A stretch of 64,000 nucleotides of DNA, taken from contig NZ_FPAZ01000007.1 in the NCBI RefSeq assembly GCF_900116435.1, forward strand, positions 1 through 64,000, written 5' to 3'. Of this stretch, positions 18,039 through 25,488 are shown one piece after another. The notes beneath the pieces were generated by a model. That model had not been told where the DNA came from. It did no database searches and saw nothing but the letters and a program-made list of their open reading frames with translations. The stretch comes from Pseudoalteromonas lipolytica. GTDB lineage: Bacteria; Pseudomonadota; Gammaproteobacteria; Enterobacterales; Alteromonadaceae. Numbering within the stretch: the first letter of the stretch is position 1; the number at the start of each line of letters is the position of its first letter. The translations under genes were made by a program, and so were the position numbers.

Positions 18039-18638
18039 ATGAAAAAAGTACTTGTGTTAAATTCATCTTTAAATGGTGAACAAGGTAATTCGACTAAACT
18101 TAGCCAGCTATTTGTTGAGCAACTATCAAGCAAACAACAAATTGCTGTCACCACTCGCGATTTAAGCAACGATGCTATTGCTCACTTAACGCAAACAGAA
18201 ATGGCAGCATGGATGACTGACGCTAACGAACGTAGCGACGAGCAAAAAGCACTGGCGGCTATCTCTGACGAGTTAATTGCAGAACTTACTGATAACGAAT
18301 TAATTGTTATTGGTATGCCTATGTATAACTTTGGTATTCCATCAACATTCAAAGCATGGATTGACCGTATCGCACGCGCTGGTATTACGTTTAAATACAC
18401 AGAGCAAGGCGCTGTCGGTTTGCTTGAAAACAAAAAAGTCGTTGTACTCGCTGCTCGTGGCGGTATATACCAAGGCACCGACATGGATACACAAACTAAA
18501 TACTTAAAAGATGTACTTGGTTTTGTGGGTATCTCAGATATTAACTTTATCTATGCCGAAGGCTTAGCAATGCCGGGAGCAGAGCAAAGCTTGCAAGCTG
18601 CAGAGCAACAAATTAGTTCATTTACAGATAACCTGTAA
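18039..18638 (+). CDS. azoR: FMN-dependent NADH:quinone oxidoreductase / azoreductase
   Basis: A 199-residue flavodoxin-like protein of the AzoR (AcpD) family. The phosphate-binding N-terminal loop is NSSLNGEQGNSTKLSQ. PMYNFGIPSTFKAWIDRIARAGITFKY contains the FMN-contacting PMYNF block, and AARGGIYQGT is a second conserved loop. The enzyme reduces quinones and azo dyes with NADH through two-electron transfer and is a stress-protection enzyme. Two ATGs are adjacent (18036 and 18039). The second is better spaced from TTAGGTGAC. The gene is single and closed by a strong terminator. Confidence 0.93.
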   Translation: MKKVLVLNSSLNGEQGNSTKLSQLFVEQLSSKQQIAVTTRDLSNDAIAHLTQTEMAAWMTDANERSDEQKALAAISDELIAELTDNELIVIGMPMYNFGIPSTFKAWIDRIARAGITFKYTEQGAVGLLENKKVVVLAARGGIYQGTDMDTQTKYLKDVLGFVGISDINFIYAEGLAMPGAEQSLQAAEQQISSFTDNL

Positions 18639-18645
18639 AAATGAG

Positions 18646-18678
18646 GCGGCCACGATGACAGTGGCCGCTTTTACTTTT
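18646..18678 (+). terminator. Terminator after azoR
   Basis: Eight-base arms GCGGCCAC / GTGGCCGC with a 7-base loop, followed by TTTTACTTTT. Confidence 0.85.
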
Positions 18679-18794
18679 AGATACTCGCCATTCAATCGTA
18701 CACATCGCCATAATCAACTATTTCTCTCCTTGAATAATCATATCTGCGTTCTCATACGTATCAATCACGTGTTCAAGCAATTAACTATCAAGCT

Positions 18795-20291
18795 ATGCCC
18801 ACTGCAGGGAAACAAAAAATCAATATAGTATGGTTTAAACGTGATTTACGGCTTTCTGATCATGCACCACTCGCACAGGCCGCCGATTCACCTTTACCCT
18901 GTTTGCTTATCTATAATTTTGAGCCAATTTTGTTAGATGATCCTCATTATAGCCACCGTCACTGGCGATTTGTTTATCAGTCATTATGTGATCTCAATGC
19001 ACAGCTAAAAAAACAACAAGCCGAAATTGCAATTTACAATCAAGACATGATCGCCTTGCTTGAATCTTTATCTAATGAGTTTGATATTAAGGCCATATAC
19101 AGTCATCAAGAAATTGGCTTACTCAATACCTTTGAACGTGATAAAGCAGTGCATAAATGGCTCAAAGAAAAAGCTATTGTTTGGCATGAAACGCCCTTAG
19201 GCGCAGTCGTAAGGGCACGACCAGCACAATTTGATTGGCAGCAGCATTGGCAAACCGTGATGCAGCAACCTTTAATCACGCCTAACTGGCATTCTTTTAA
19301 TGCTATTTTACCTTCGGGCTACAGTGCTTGCGAGCATGTAAAACAGTATCAAACAAATGATGAGCAGTTTCAGCACGGAGGACCCCACGCAGCCAGAGCC
19401 GTATTAAAAAGCTTTATAGAGACAAGAGCTCAGAGCTATCAACAAGGTATTTCGAGCCCATCAAAAAGCAAAGAGTCGTGCTCACGTCTTTCACCCTATT
19501 TAGCATGGGGAAACTTAAGCCTTCGTCAAGTGTATCAAACTCTCAGATACTACTTACCCAAACGCCCTTCGAGTTGGCGCCGTTCGCTGCATGCATTCGA
19601 ATCACGATTGCATTGGCACTGTCATTTTATGCAAAAGTTTGAAACTCAATGCAGCATGGAGTTCGCACCGCAAAATCCTGCGTATCAACACTACCCCTAT
19701 CGAAATGACGACAAGGTTAGCGAGCACCTATCACGGTTTGAACACGGCAACACAGGCATCCCGCTTATTGACGCCTGTATGCGATGTCTTGCAGCTACAG
19801 GCTATATTAACTTTAGAATGCGGGCGATGTTAGTCAGCTTTATGACCCATCATTTAAATATTCACTGGCATTGTGTCAGTCTTATATTGTCGCGCTACTT
19901 TTTAGATTTTGAGCCCGGGATTCACTATCCTCAAATACAAATGCAAGCCTCTGTCACTGGCACTAATACGATTCGACTGTACAACCCCATAAAACAATCT
20001 GAAGATAAAGACGCAGACGGCATATTTATTAAAACATGGTGCCCAGAGCTTAGTAATTTACCCATCGAATATATCCACCAGCCATGGCAACAGCCACCAA
20101 TGGAAGCGTTATTTAATAATTTTAAATTGGGTGAAGATTACCCTGAGCCCATGGTTGATTTAACGCAAGCAGCAAAGGAAGCCCGCGAAAGGTTGTGGGC
20201 GTTTAGAGAGCGTGATGATGTAAAACATGGTGCCAGAGCGGTACTCAAAAAGCACATCCTCAGTTTACAAAGGCAACACAATGGCACATAA
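18795..20291 (+). CDS. Cryptochrome/photolyase family flavoprotein
   Basis: A 498-residue two-domain photolyase-family protein. The N-terminal Rossmann-like antenna domain starts [18 protein letters not shown]. The helical FAD domain includes [37 protein letters not shown] and the FAD-binding [15 protein letters not shown]. The C-terminus has [26 protein letters not shown]. It is a class I-like photolyase/cryptochrome, but whether it repairs cyclobutane dimers or signals cannot be decided by eye. It is coupled to a DUF2256 gene that starts inside its last codons, a pairing seen repeatedly for this subgroup. The start is uncertain as no strong ribosome site precedes 18795. Confidence 0.88.
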   Translation: MPTAGKQKINIVWFKRDLRLSDHAPLAQAADSPLPCLLIYNFEPILLDDPHYSHRHWRFVYQSLCDLNAQLKKQQAEIAIYNQDMIALLESLSNEFDIKAIYSHQEIGLLNTFERDKAVHKWLKEKAIVWHETPLGAVVRARPAQFDWQQHWQTVMQQPLITPNWHSFNAILPSGYSACEHVKQYQTNDEQFQHGGPHAARAVLKSFIETRAQSYQQGISSPSKSKESCSRLSPYLAWGNLSLRQVYQTLRYYLPKRPSSWRRSLHAFESRLHWHCHFMQKFETQCSMEFAPQNPAYQHYPYRNDDKVSEHLSRFEHGNTGIPLIDACMRCLAATGYINFRMRAMLVSFMTHHLNIHWHCVSLILSRYFLDFEPGIHYPQIQMQASVTGTNTIRLYNPIKQSEDKDADGIFIKTWCPELSNLPIEYIHQPWQQPPMEALFNNFKLGEDYPEPMVDLTQAAKEARERLWAFRERDDVKHGARAVLKKHILSLQRQHNGT

Positions 20292-20427
20292 AAAAGTGAA
20301 CTTACCGACAAAAATATGCCCTGTATGCCAGCGCCCTTTTGCATGGCGTAAAAAATGGCAACGAGACTGGCAACACGTTAAATACTGCTCAGAACGTTGT
20401 AAATACACTAAAAACAAAGCGGAATAA
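20281..20427 (+). CDS. DUF2256 zinc-ribbon-like small protein
   Basis: A 48-residue basic protein with two cysteine pairs, CPVCQRPF and CSERC, around [16 protein letters not shown], the signature of DUF2256. The pattern suggests a structural zinc. Its ATG is inside the photolyase gene, overlapping it by 11 bases in another frame, so translation is coupled. Family members are commonly adjacent to photolyase/cryptochrome genes, which suggests a role with that protein or with DNA, though none has been shown as far as I know. Confidence 0.85.
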   Translation: MAHKKVNLPTKICPVCQRPFAWRKKWQRDWQHVKYCSERCKYTKNKAE

Positions 20428-20680
20428 AACAATTTAAAAGGAGGCTTAAAGCTCACAAAGCAAACAGTTATCCTGTTATACTCACGGTGTGCGCACACTA
20501 CAGCACAACCAACGTGTTACTCATAGCACGTTAAAATCCTGATTTATCACTGCTTAACATTCAGCACTTATTAACACCTTTTACTATGCATCACTTTACA
20601 GCGTAGGCTTTCGCTTGCCTGTGAGTCCTTTTCGAGTTTATTAACACATGCGTTAATGAACATATAATCAAGGTTGTAGC

Positions 20681-21823
20681 ATGAATAAATTAAAGATCGG
20701 CGTCATTGGCACTTCACGCAAAACAGATGAACGACGTTACCCTATTCACCCAGAGCACTTAAAACGGATTCCTGAAGAACACAGAAAGCAGCTTATTTTT
20801 GAACAAGGCTACGGAAAAGACTTTAATATAACAGATGATGAAATCGCAGCGCTTACAGGCGGTATCGCCTCTCGCAGCGCACTTTTAAAAGACCTTGGTA
20901 CAGTGATTATCGCTAAACCCGTTATTGCCGATTTAAACGAATTAAAAGAAGGCGGGACTCTGTGGGGGTATGCTCACTGTGTTCAACAACGCGATATTAC
21001 CCAAGCAGCATTAGATAGAAGATTAACCTTAATAGCCTTTGAAGATATGTTTGTTTGGTCACCAAATGGGCATGCGGGTCGTCACACTTTTTATAAAAAC
21101 AACGAAATGGCTGGTTACTGCGCCGTTATCCATGCATTGCAATTAAAAGGGGTTGACGGTCATTACGGAAATCAACGCAAAACCGTTATTTTTAGTTTTG
21201 GTGCTGTTAGTCGTGGCGCAATTTATGCGTTACAAGCTCATGGTTTTAGAGACATTACAATTTGTATTCAACGCCCTGATCATGAAGTTCGTGAAGAGGT
21301 TTTAAACTGTCATTACGTTAAAGTACGTCAAGGCTCTGAGGGAGAAGCCCGGATGATGGTCGTAGAACACGACGGAACACACAGACCCTTAATCGACCTC
21401 ATTAGTGAAGCCGATATTATTGTTAATGGCACTTTTCAAGAAACAGCGAACCCAGTGCATTTTGTGATTGAGTCAGAGGCTGACTGCCTTAAACCGAATA
21501 GCTTAATTATAGATGTAAGTTGCGATGAAGGTATGGGGTTCTTTTTTGCTAAACCCACGTCATTTGCCGAACCAATGTTTCGTTATAAAACCATTGATTA
21601 TTACGCTGTTGACCACACGCCTAGCTATTTATGGGAAAGTGCAACACGTTCAATCTCTGCTGCGTTAATTGTTTATTTACCCAGCGTGTTAGCGGGAAGA
21701 GCGCAATGGCAAAAAGATGAAACAATTCGACGCGCCATCAATATTGAAAACGGAATAGTAAAAAATAAGGCTATTTTGTCATTCCAAAACCGCCAGTTAA
21801 CATCGCCCTATCAGGTCCTCTAA
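20681..21823 (+). CDS. N(5)-(carboxyethyl)ornithine synthase-like dehydrogenase
   Basis: A 380-residue NAD(P)-binding protein of the alanine dehydrogenase / transhydrogenase alpha superfamily. The N-terminal half has IGVIGTSRKTDERRYPIHPEHLKRIP, corresponding to the ERR-PL substrate-loop of alanine dehydrogenase. The Rossmann region KTVIFSFGAVSRGAIYAL replaces the classical GxGxxG with SFGAVSRG. The C-terminal DHTPSYLWESATRSISAAL resembles the VPNTPS-Y block of Lactococcus carboxyethylornithine synthase, which joins pyruvate and ornithine. No arginine-related genes surround it, so the reaction is inferred only by family. A 253-base leader precedes it; the ribosome site is weak (AAGGTTGTAGC). 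Confidence 0.75.
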   Translation: MNKLKIGVIGTSRKTDERRYPIHPEHLKRIPEEHRKQLIFEQGYGKDFNITDDEIAALTGGIASRSALLKDLGTVIIAKPVIADLNELKEGGTLWGYAHCVQQRDITQAALDRRLTLIAFEDMFVWSPNGHAGRHTFYKNNEMAGYCAVIHALQLKGVDGHYGNQRKTVIFSFGAVSRGAIYALQAHGFRDITICIQRPDHEVREEVLNCHYVKVRQGSEGEARMMVVEHDGTHRPLIDLISEADIIVNGTFQETANPVHFVIESEADCLKPNSLIIDVSCDEGMGFFFAKPTSFAEPMFRYKTIDYYAVDHTPSYLWESATRSISAALIVYLPSVLAGRAQWQKDETIRRAINIENGIVKNKAILSFQNRQLTSPYQVL

Positions 21824-21839
21824 ATTTACAAAATAAATC

Positions 21840-21904
21840 GACGTTATTTTTATGTGGTGTTAATTGCCCCAACTTAAGTTGAACGCAAACAGCAAAATAA
21901 CGTC
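21840..21904. repeat. Inverted repeat flanking a 65-bp intergenic element
   Basis: GACGTTATTTT (21840-21850) and AAAATAACGTC (21894-21904) are perfect 11-base inverted repeats. Between them lies a perfect 12-base palindrome, CAACTTAAGTTG (21870-21881). The element follows the synthase gene and may be a terminator-like structure or a tiny mobile palindrome. Confidence 0.5.
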
Positions 21905-22064
21905 TTACCAATCAGCTAACGCCATACTAACTTGTTCATAGCAAACGGCTTGTGCACAGTCACCTTGGCCTTTAAGTTGCAACGTATCGTGTAAGTGACA
22001 CTTTTTTTGGCGAAAACCATGAAAGCATTTCACACTCGCCGAAATAATTACAAAGGAGATGACT

Positions 22065-22493
22065 ATGACGATTAAAAAAACCGCACATTCAAGCTGGTCT
22101 GGCGACATTAAATCAGGTAAAGGAAGTATTAGTACCCAAAGCGGTGCTTTAGATAAACAACCGTATGGGTTTAATACCCGCTTTGAGGGCAAGGCTGGTA
22201 CGAACCCCGAAGAATTAGTTGCAGCAGCACACAGTGGTTGCTTCAGTATGGCACTGTCGCTGGCATTAACAGAAGCAGGGTATACTGCCGATGACATTAC
22301 AACCAAAGCCACCGTCAGTCTTGATGAAGTCGATGATGGTTTTGAGGTCAGCCACATCGCTCTTGAGGTAACAGCAAAAATAGCTGATATCTCTGAAGAG
22401 ACGTTTAACGAGCTGTGCCAGCAAACTAAACAAGGTTGCCCTATATCAAAACTCATGAATGCAGAAATTTCCCTTAGCCAAAAATTAAATTAA
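22065..22493 (+). CDS. OsmC-family peroxiredoxin-like protein
   Basis: A 142-residue thiol peroxidase-fold protein. The two reactive cysteines are in AAHSGCFSMALSLAL (near 57) and TKQGCPISKL (near 123), the OsmC/Ohr pattern. N-terminal KKTAHSSWSGDIKSGKGSIST and RFEGKAGTNPEELVAAA fit the OsmC subgroup more than Ohr. It reduces organic hydroperoxides with dihydrolipoyl or similar thiols. ATG 22065 is preferred over 22059 because AAGGAG (22053-22058) is then at correct spacing. A strong terminator shared with the convergent dipeptidase gene follows. Confidence 0.9.
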   Translation: MTIKKTAHSSWSGDIKSGKGSISTQSGALDKQPYGFNTRFEGKAGTNPEELVAAAHSGCFSMALSLALTEAGYTADDITTKATVSLDEVDDGFEVSHIALEVTAKIADISEETFNELCQQTKQGCPISKLMNAEISLSQKLN

Positions 22494-22499
22494 CTAAAC

Positions 22500-22530
22500 A
22501 AAAACGCCACTTCATTGAAGTGGCGTTTTT
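22500..22530. terminator. Bidirectional terminator between osmC-like and dipeptidase genes
   Basis: Fourteen-base perfect arms AAAAACGCCACTTC / GAAGTGGCGTTTTT with loop ATT. Confidence 0.92.
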
Positions 22531-22544
22531 ACGTTTGCAAATGA

Positions 22545-24035
22545 TTACATATTTCCGAGCTTTATCATCATCGCGGTGTACATTTTTAAATTCAGCGCTA
22601 ATTGCTGTTCAGTAATAAACTCATGTTCTGAGTGACCCGTGTATTTTTTACCTGGCATTGATGGCCCAAACGATACAGCATTATCAAACAGCTTTGCATT
22701 TGTGCCCCCGCCAATCGACACAAACCCCGCGTCTTCATCACCCGTAAAGTGCTTAAAAATATCCAATAAAGCTTGTGCATGCGGTGCGCTGTCTAACAGC
22801 ATAGGCGTGCCAATAACAATATCAGTGTCTTTTAATGTCACGTTATTACGTGTTTGCCACGCAGTCAGCGCATTATTAATTTGCTGCTTTAATACGTCTT
22901 CTTGCTTTCCGACAGGGCGACGCATATTAACCGACAGCTTAATTTCATTCCCATCACGTGATAACAATGTTGGCGACACAGTCATAGGCCCCATAAAATC
23001 ATGTTGATAAGCAATTTCACCAAACTGAGCGCCATATAAGTCAAGGCCAATTAACTGGTTAATAAACTCGATTGCTTGACCGTCGCTGTTGTTTTCAAGG
23101 TCTAGTCCTTTAAATATTTCAGCAAGATGCGCTATGGCATTTTCGCCCGACTCCGGCTCAGACGAGTGAGCTGAGGTCCCTTTTACTTGCACCAATAAAC
23201 CTTCTTCTTGTTCTTTTATCGCCACTTTCACGTTTTTAAGTTTACCAACGTTATCGTGTAATTTTGCCACAGTCGCGGCATCCGCATTATGCACTAACAC
23301 ACTGGCATCTTCTGGTATTTGACTTACAAAAGCACCGCCTTTTAAATCAGTGACATATAAGCCTGTTTGCGCTGAAGTGGCTGAAAATGTTGGCGCAATT
23401 AAACTCCAGCCTTTTTCTGCCACTACGACCGGATACGACGCATCAATCGTCACCGCATACTTAGGTTGCTGGTAGGTTTTCATAAACTCTTTAAGTGGCG
23501 CCCAATCCGACTCTTCAGCAAGGTATACCATCAGTTCAATACGGTTATTTAGAGTAACCCCTTTATCTTTAATGGCTTTCATTGCATGGAGTGCTGTGGC
23601 AATTGCGCCTTTATCATCCTCAGTACCACGGGCAATCAGCTTTCCAGGTTCAGAGGTTTTATCCATTTTAAACGGGCTTTGTTGCCATTTACTGGCATCA
23701 GCAGGTTGAACATCCCCGTGCGTAACAATCGTTACTTTCTCAGCTTGGTTGCCCATGCCTATTAATACTGTGTAGCCTAAATCTTGATAATCAAAACCAA
23801 ACTGCGCCGCTTTCATTTTTAAAAATGATTTAAAGCCAATAAAGTCTGGATTATCGGGCGTAGCTAGGCCCTCTTTATTGACCGTTGGATACGAAACTAG
23901 ATTTTCGAGGGTATGAATTTGTGCTTGTTGATAGCGCTCGACCGCATAGTTAGCCAGTTGTTCACTTTGTTCAGCGATGGCAGCCTGACCAGAAAAGGCA
24001 CTAAATAAGAATGCAGCAAGTAATGAATGTTTCAA
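22545..24035 (-). CDS. M20A family dipeptidase (PepV-like), exported
   Basis: A 496-residue zinc dipeptidase of the PepV/Sapep group. A signal peptide (KHSLLAAFLFSAFSGQAAIA) opens the protein, whereas PepV of lactobacilli is cytoplasmic. Metal and catalytic residues are His106 and Asp108 in THGDVQPA, Asp140 in RGTEDDKG, Glu174-Glu175 in LAEESDW, and the C-terminal His in YTGHSEHEF. GGGTNAKLF is the substrate-binding glycine loop. A TTG start at 24035 is assigned because CTGGAG lies 6 bases upstream and the signal peptide begins exactly there. Longer in-frame ATG/GTG starts give an unlikely basic extension that overlaps the DUF2986 leader. Confidence 0.88.
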   Translation of the reverse strand: MKHSLLAAFLFSAFSGQAAIAEQSEQLANYAVERYQQAQIHTLENLVSYPTVNKEGLATPDNPDFIGFKSFLKMKAAQFGFDYQDLGYTVLIGMGNQAEKVTIVTHGDVQPADASKWQQSPFKMDKTSEPGKLIARGTEDDKGAIATALHAMKAIKDKGVTLNNRIELMVYLAEESDWAPLKEFMKTYQQPKYAVTIDASYPVVVAEKGWSLIAPTFSATSAQTGLYVTDLKGGAFVSQIPEDASVLVHNADAATVAKLHDNVGKLKNVKVAIKEQEEGLLVQVKGTSAHSSEPESGENAIAHLAEIFKGLDLENNSDGQAIEFINQLIGLDLYGAQFGEIAYQHDFMGPMTVSPTLLSRDGNEIKLSVNMRRPVGKQEDVLKQQINNALTAWQTRNNVTLKDTDIVIGTPMLLDSAPHAQALLDIFKHFTGDEDAGFVSIGGGTNAKLFDNAVSFGPSMPGKKYTGHSEHEFITEQQLALNLKMYTAMMIKLGNM

Positions 24036-24192
24036 GATAAGCTCCAGAGTTTTAGAAGGTTTTCGCAAGTAGACCTTGATTGTAACGGTTATAATCGCGA
24101 CATGATATCTCTTGTGCGACGAAAACTGCTCGGCTTCTGAGCAATTGCTCTGTACAATACTGACTGGCCTATCCCATAACTTACAAAGTACC

Positions 24193-24333
24193 ATGAACCG
24201 TAGAAAAAAGATCTTCACTAAACTGAAACAAAAAGACAAACGCGCCAATGCTAAATTACACAAAAGCAGTAAGCCTGCGTATGTTTCAAAAGCTGAGCGT
24301 GAAAAACTAGCGCAACAAGAAAATGAGATGTAG
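24193..24333 (+). CDS. DUF2986 family small basic protein
   Basis: A 46-residue, strongly basic protein: MNRRKKIFTKLKQKDKRANAKLHKSSKP then AYVSKAEREKLAQ. This is the DUF2986 pattern found widely in marine gammaproteobacteria; its function is unknown. It is divergent from the dipeptidase gene. An apparently longer frame upstream has no coding character. The stop codon TAG lies inside a REP-like repeat that directly follows, so the last residues may have been altered by insertion of the repeat. Confidence 0.8.
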   Translation: MNRRKKIFTKLKQKDKRANAKLHKSSKPAYVSKAEREKLAQQENEM

Positions 24334-24348
24334 CCGCGATTTTACATC
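24329..24348. repeat. REP-like repeat, copy A (half palindrome)
   Basis: TGTAGCCGCGATTTTACATC matches the left side and loop of copies B and C but lacks the right arm. It begins within the last codons of the DUF2986 gene and supplies its stop codon. Confidence 0.6.
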
Positions 24349-24564
24349 ACATAATTTTTTAGCATAAACCTGGGGCACATCTCATCCCCGCTATTTTTAG
24401 GTCGTGCTTTAGCGCGTCTTTATTTTGCCCTAAAGCAACACCTGCTAGCACGCTACCTATTTACTCAATATCAATTAAACTCAAAATGCGCAATTTCAAT
24501 CAGGTAACCATTTAAGGGTCATGACACACTTAACACACTTCTGAATAAGCATTAACGAGTCATC

Positions 24565-25422
24565 ATGAAAACGAAGCAACAACAACGTATTGAGCATGTT
24601 TGTGATTATATTAGTCAGCATCTCAATGACTCTTTATCACTCGACACCTTGAGTGATGTAGCCTGTTGTTCAAAATATCATTTTCACCGTTTATTTGCCG
24701 CTTCAGTGGGAGTCAGTGTGACTAAGTACACGCAACTTGCTCGCTTAAAACGTGCATCATTTCGACTAGCATTTGAGCATCAAGTCAAAGTGATTGATAT
24801 TGCACTCGAAGCACAGTTTGATAGCCCAGAGGCATTTAGCCGCGCCTTTAAACGCACTTTTACACAGTCTCCTAGTGAATTCAGAAGCAAACCAAACTGG
24901 CCTAACTGGCACTCTCAGTTTGAATTTTCTTTACCTGATAAAAAGGACTGTTTTATGAATGTAAACATTGTCGACTTAAAAGCCCAGCCCGTTGCTTTAT
25001 TAACCCATCAAGGCGCTGCAAATACCCTTATGAATACCGCCGCACATTTTATTGATTGGCGAAAAAGCTCAGGATTATCACCGGTTAAAACCAGCAACAC
25101 CTATGGTATTCCATACAGTGACCCTGCAACAACTGAAGATCATGCCTTTCGTTTTGACTTTGCCGGCAGCATTACAAAGCCAATTCCTGATAACCCACAA
25201 GGAGTCAGAAATGGCGAGATCCCAGCGGGACGCTGTGCCGTAGTGCGCCATAATGGTTCACACGATACGATTAGCGATACAGTGTATTATTTATACCGCG
25301 AGTGGCTACCACAAAGTGGTGAAGAAGTGCGTGATTTTCCGTGTTTCTTTCATTACCTCAATTTAATTCATGAGGTGGATGAATGTGATTTGCAAACTGA
25401 TATTTATTTGCCGATTAAGTGA
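24565..25422 (+). CDS. AraC-family regulator with C-terminal GyrI-like effector domain
   Basis: A 285-residue regulator with the DNA-binding domain first. Two helix-turn-helix units are seen at residues about 8-105 (SLSLDTLSDVACCSKYHFHRLFAASVGVSV and VIDIALEAQFDSPEAFSRAFKRTFTQSP). A GyrI-like / Rob-type ligand-binding domain occupies about 130-285, with CAVVRHNGSHDTISDTVYYLYREWLP and FFHYLN as typical blocks. Such proteins sense small amphipathic or cationic molecules and activate efflux or stress genes. No obvious target is adjacent. A REP-like palindrome follows the stop. Confidence 0.9.
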   Translation: MKTKQQQRIEHVCDYISQHLNDSLSLDTLSDVACCSKYHFHRLFAASVGVSVTKYTQLARLKRASFRLAFEHQVKVIDIALEAQFDSPEAFSRAFKRTFTQSPSEFRSKPNWPNWHSQFEFSLPDKKDCFMNVNIVDLKAQPVALLTHQGAANTLMNTAAHFIDWRKSSGLSPVKTSNTYGIPYSDPATTEDHAFRFDFAGSITKPIPDNPQGVRNGEIPAGRCAVVRHNGSHDTISDTVYYLYREWLPQSGEEVRDFPCFFHYLNLIHEVDECDLQTDIYLPIK

Positions 25423-25441
25423 CACGAAGCGTGTAAGCAGG

Positions 25442-25472
25442 TTGTAGGCGCGATTTGACATCGCGCCTACAA
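25442..25472. repeat. REP-like repeat, copy B (perfect palindrome)
   Basis: Thirteen-base perfect arms TTGTAGGCGCGAT / ATCGCGCCTACAA around TTGAC. The core GTAG-CGCGATTT recurs at 24329 and 30056. It lies between the convergent AraC and TonB receptor genes and could also end transcription on either strand. Confidence 0.75.
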
Positions 25473-25488
25473 ATACAAAACCCCTTGC

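Noticed and set aside
21905..22456. Open frame of 183 codons on the minus strand opposite the OsmC-like gene
   Set aside because: It mirrors a clear OsmC protein with catalytic cysteines, has no ribosome site and its translation is low-complexity Ser/Ala/Val typical of antisense frames.
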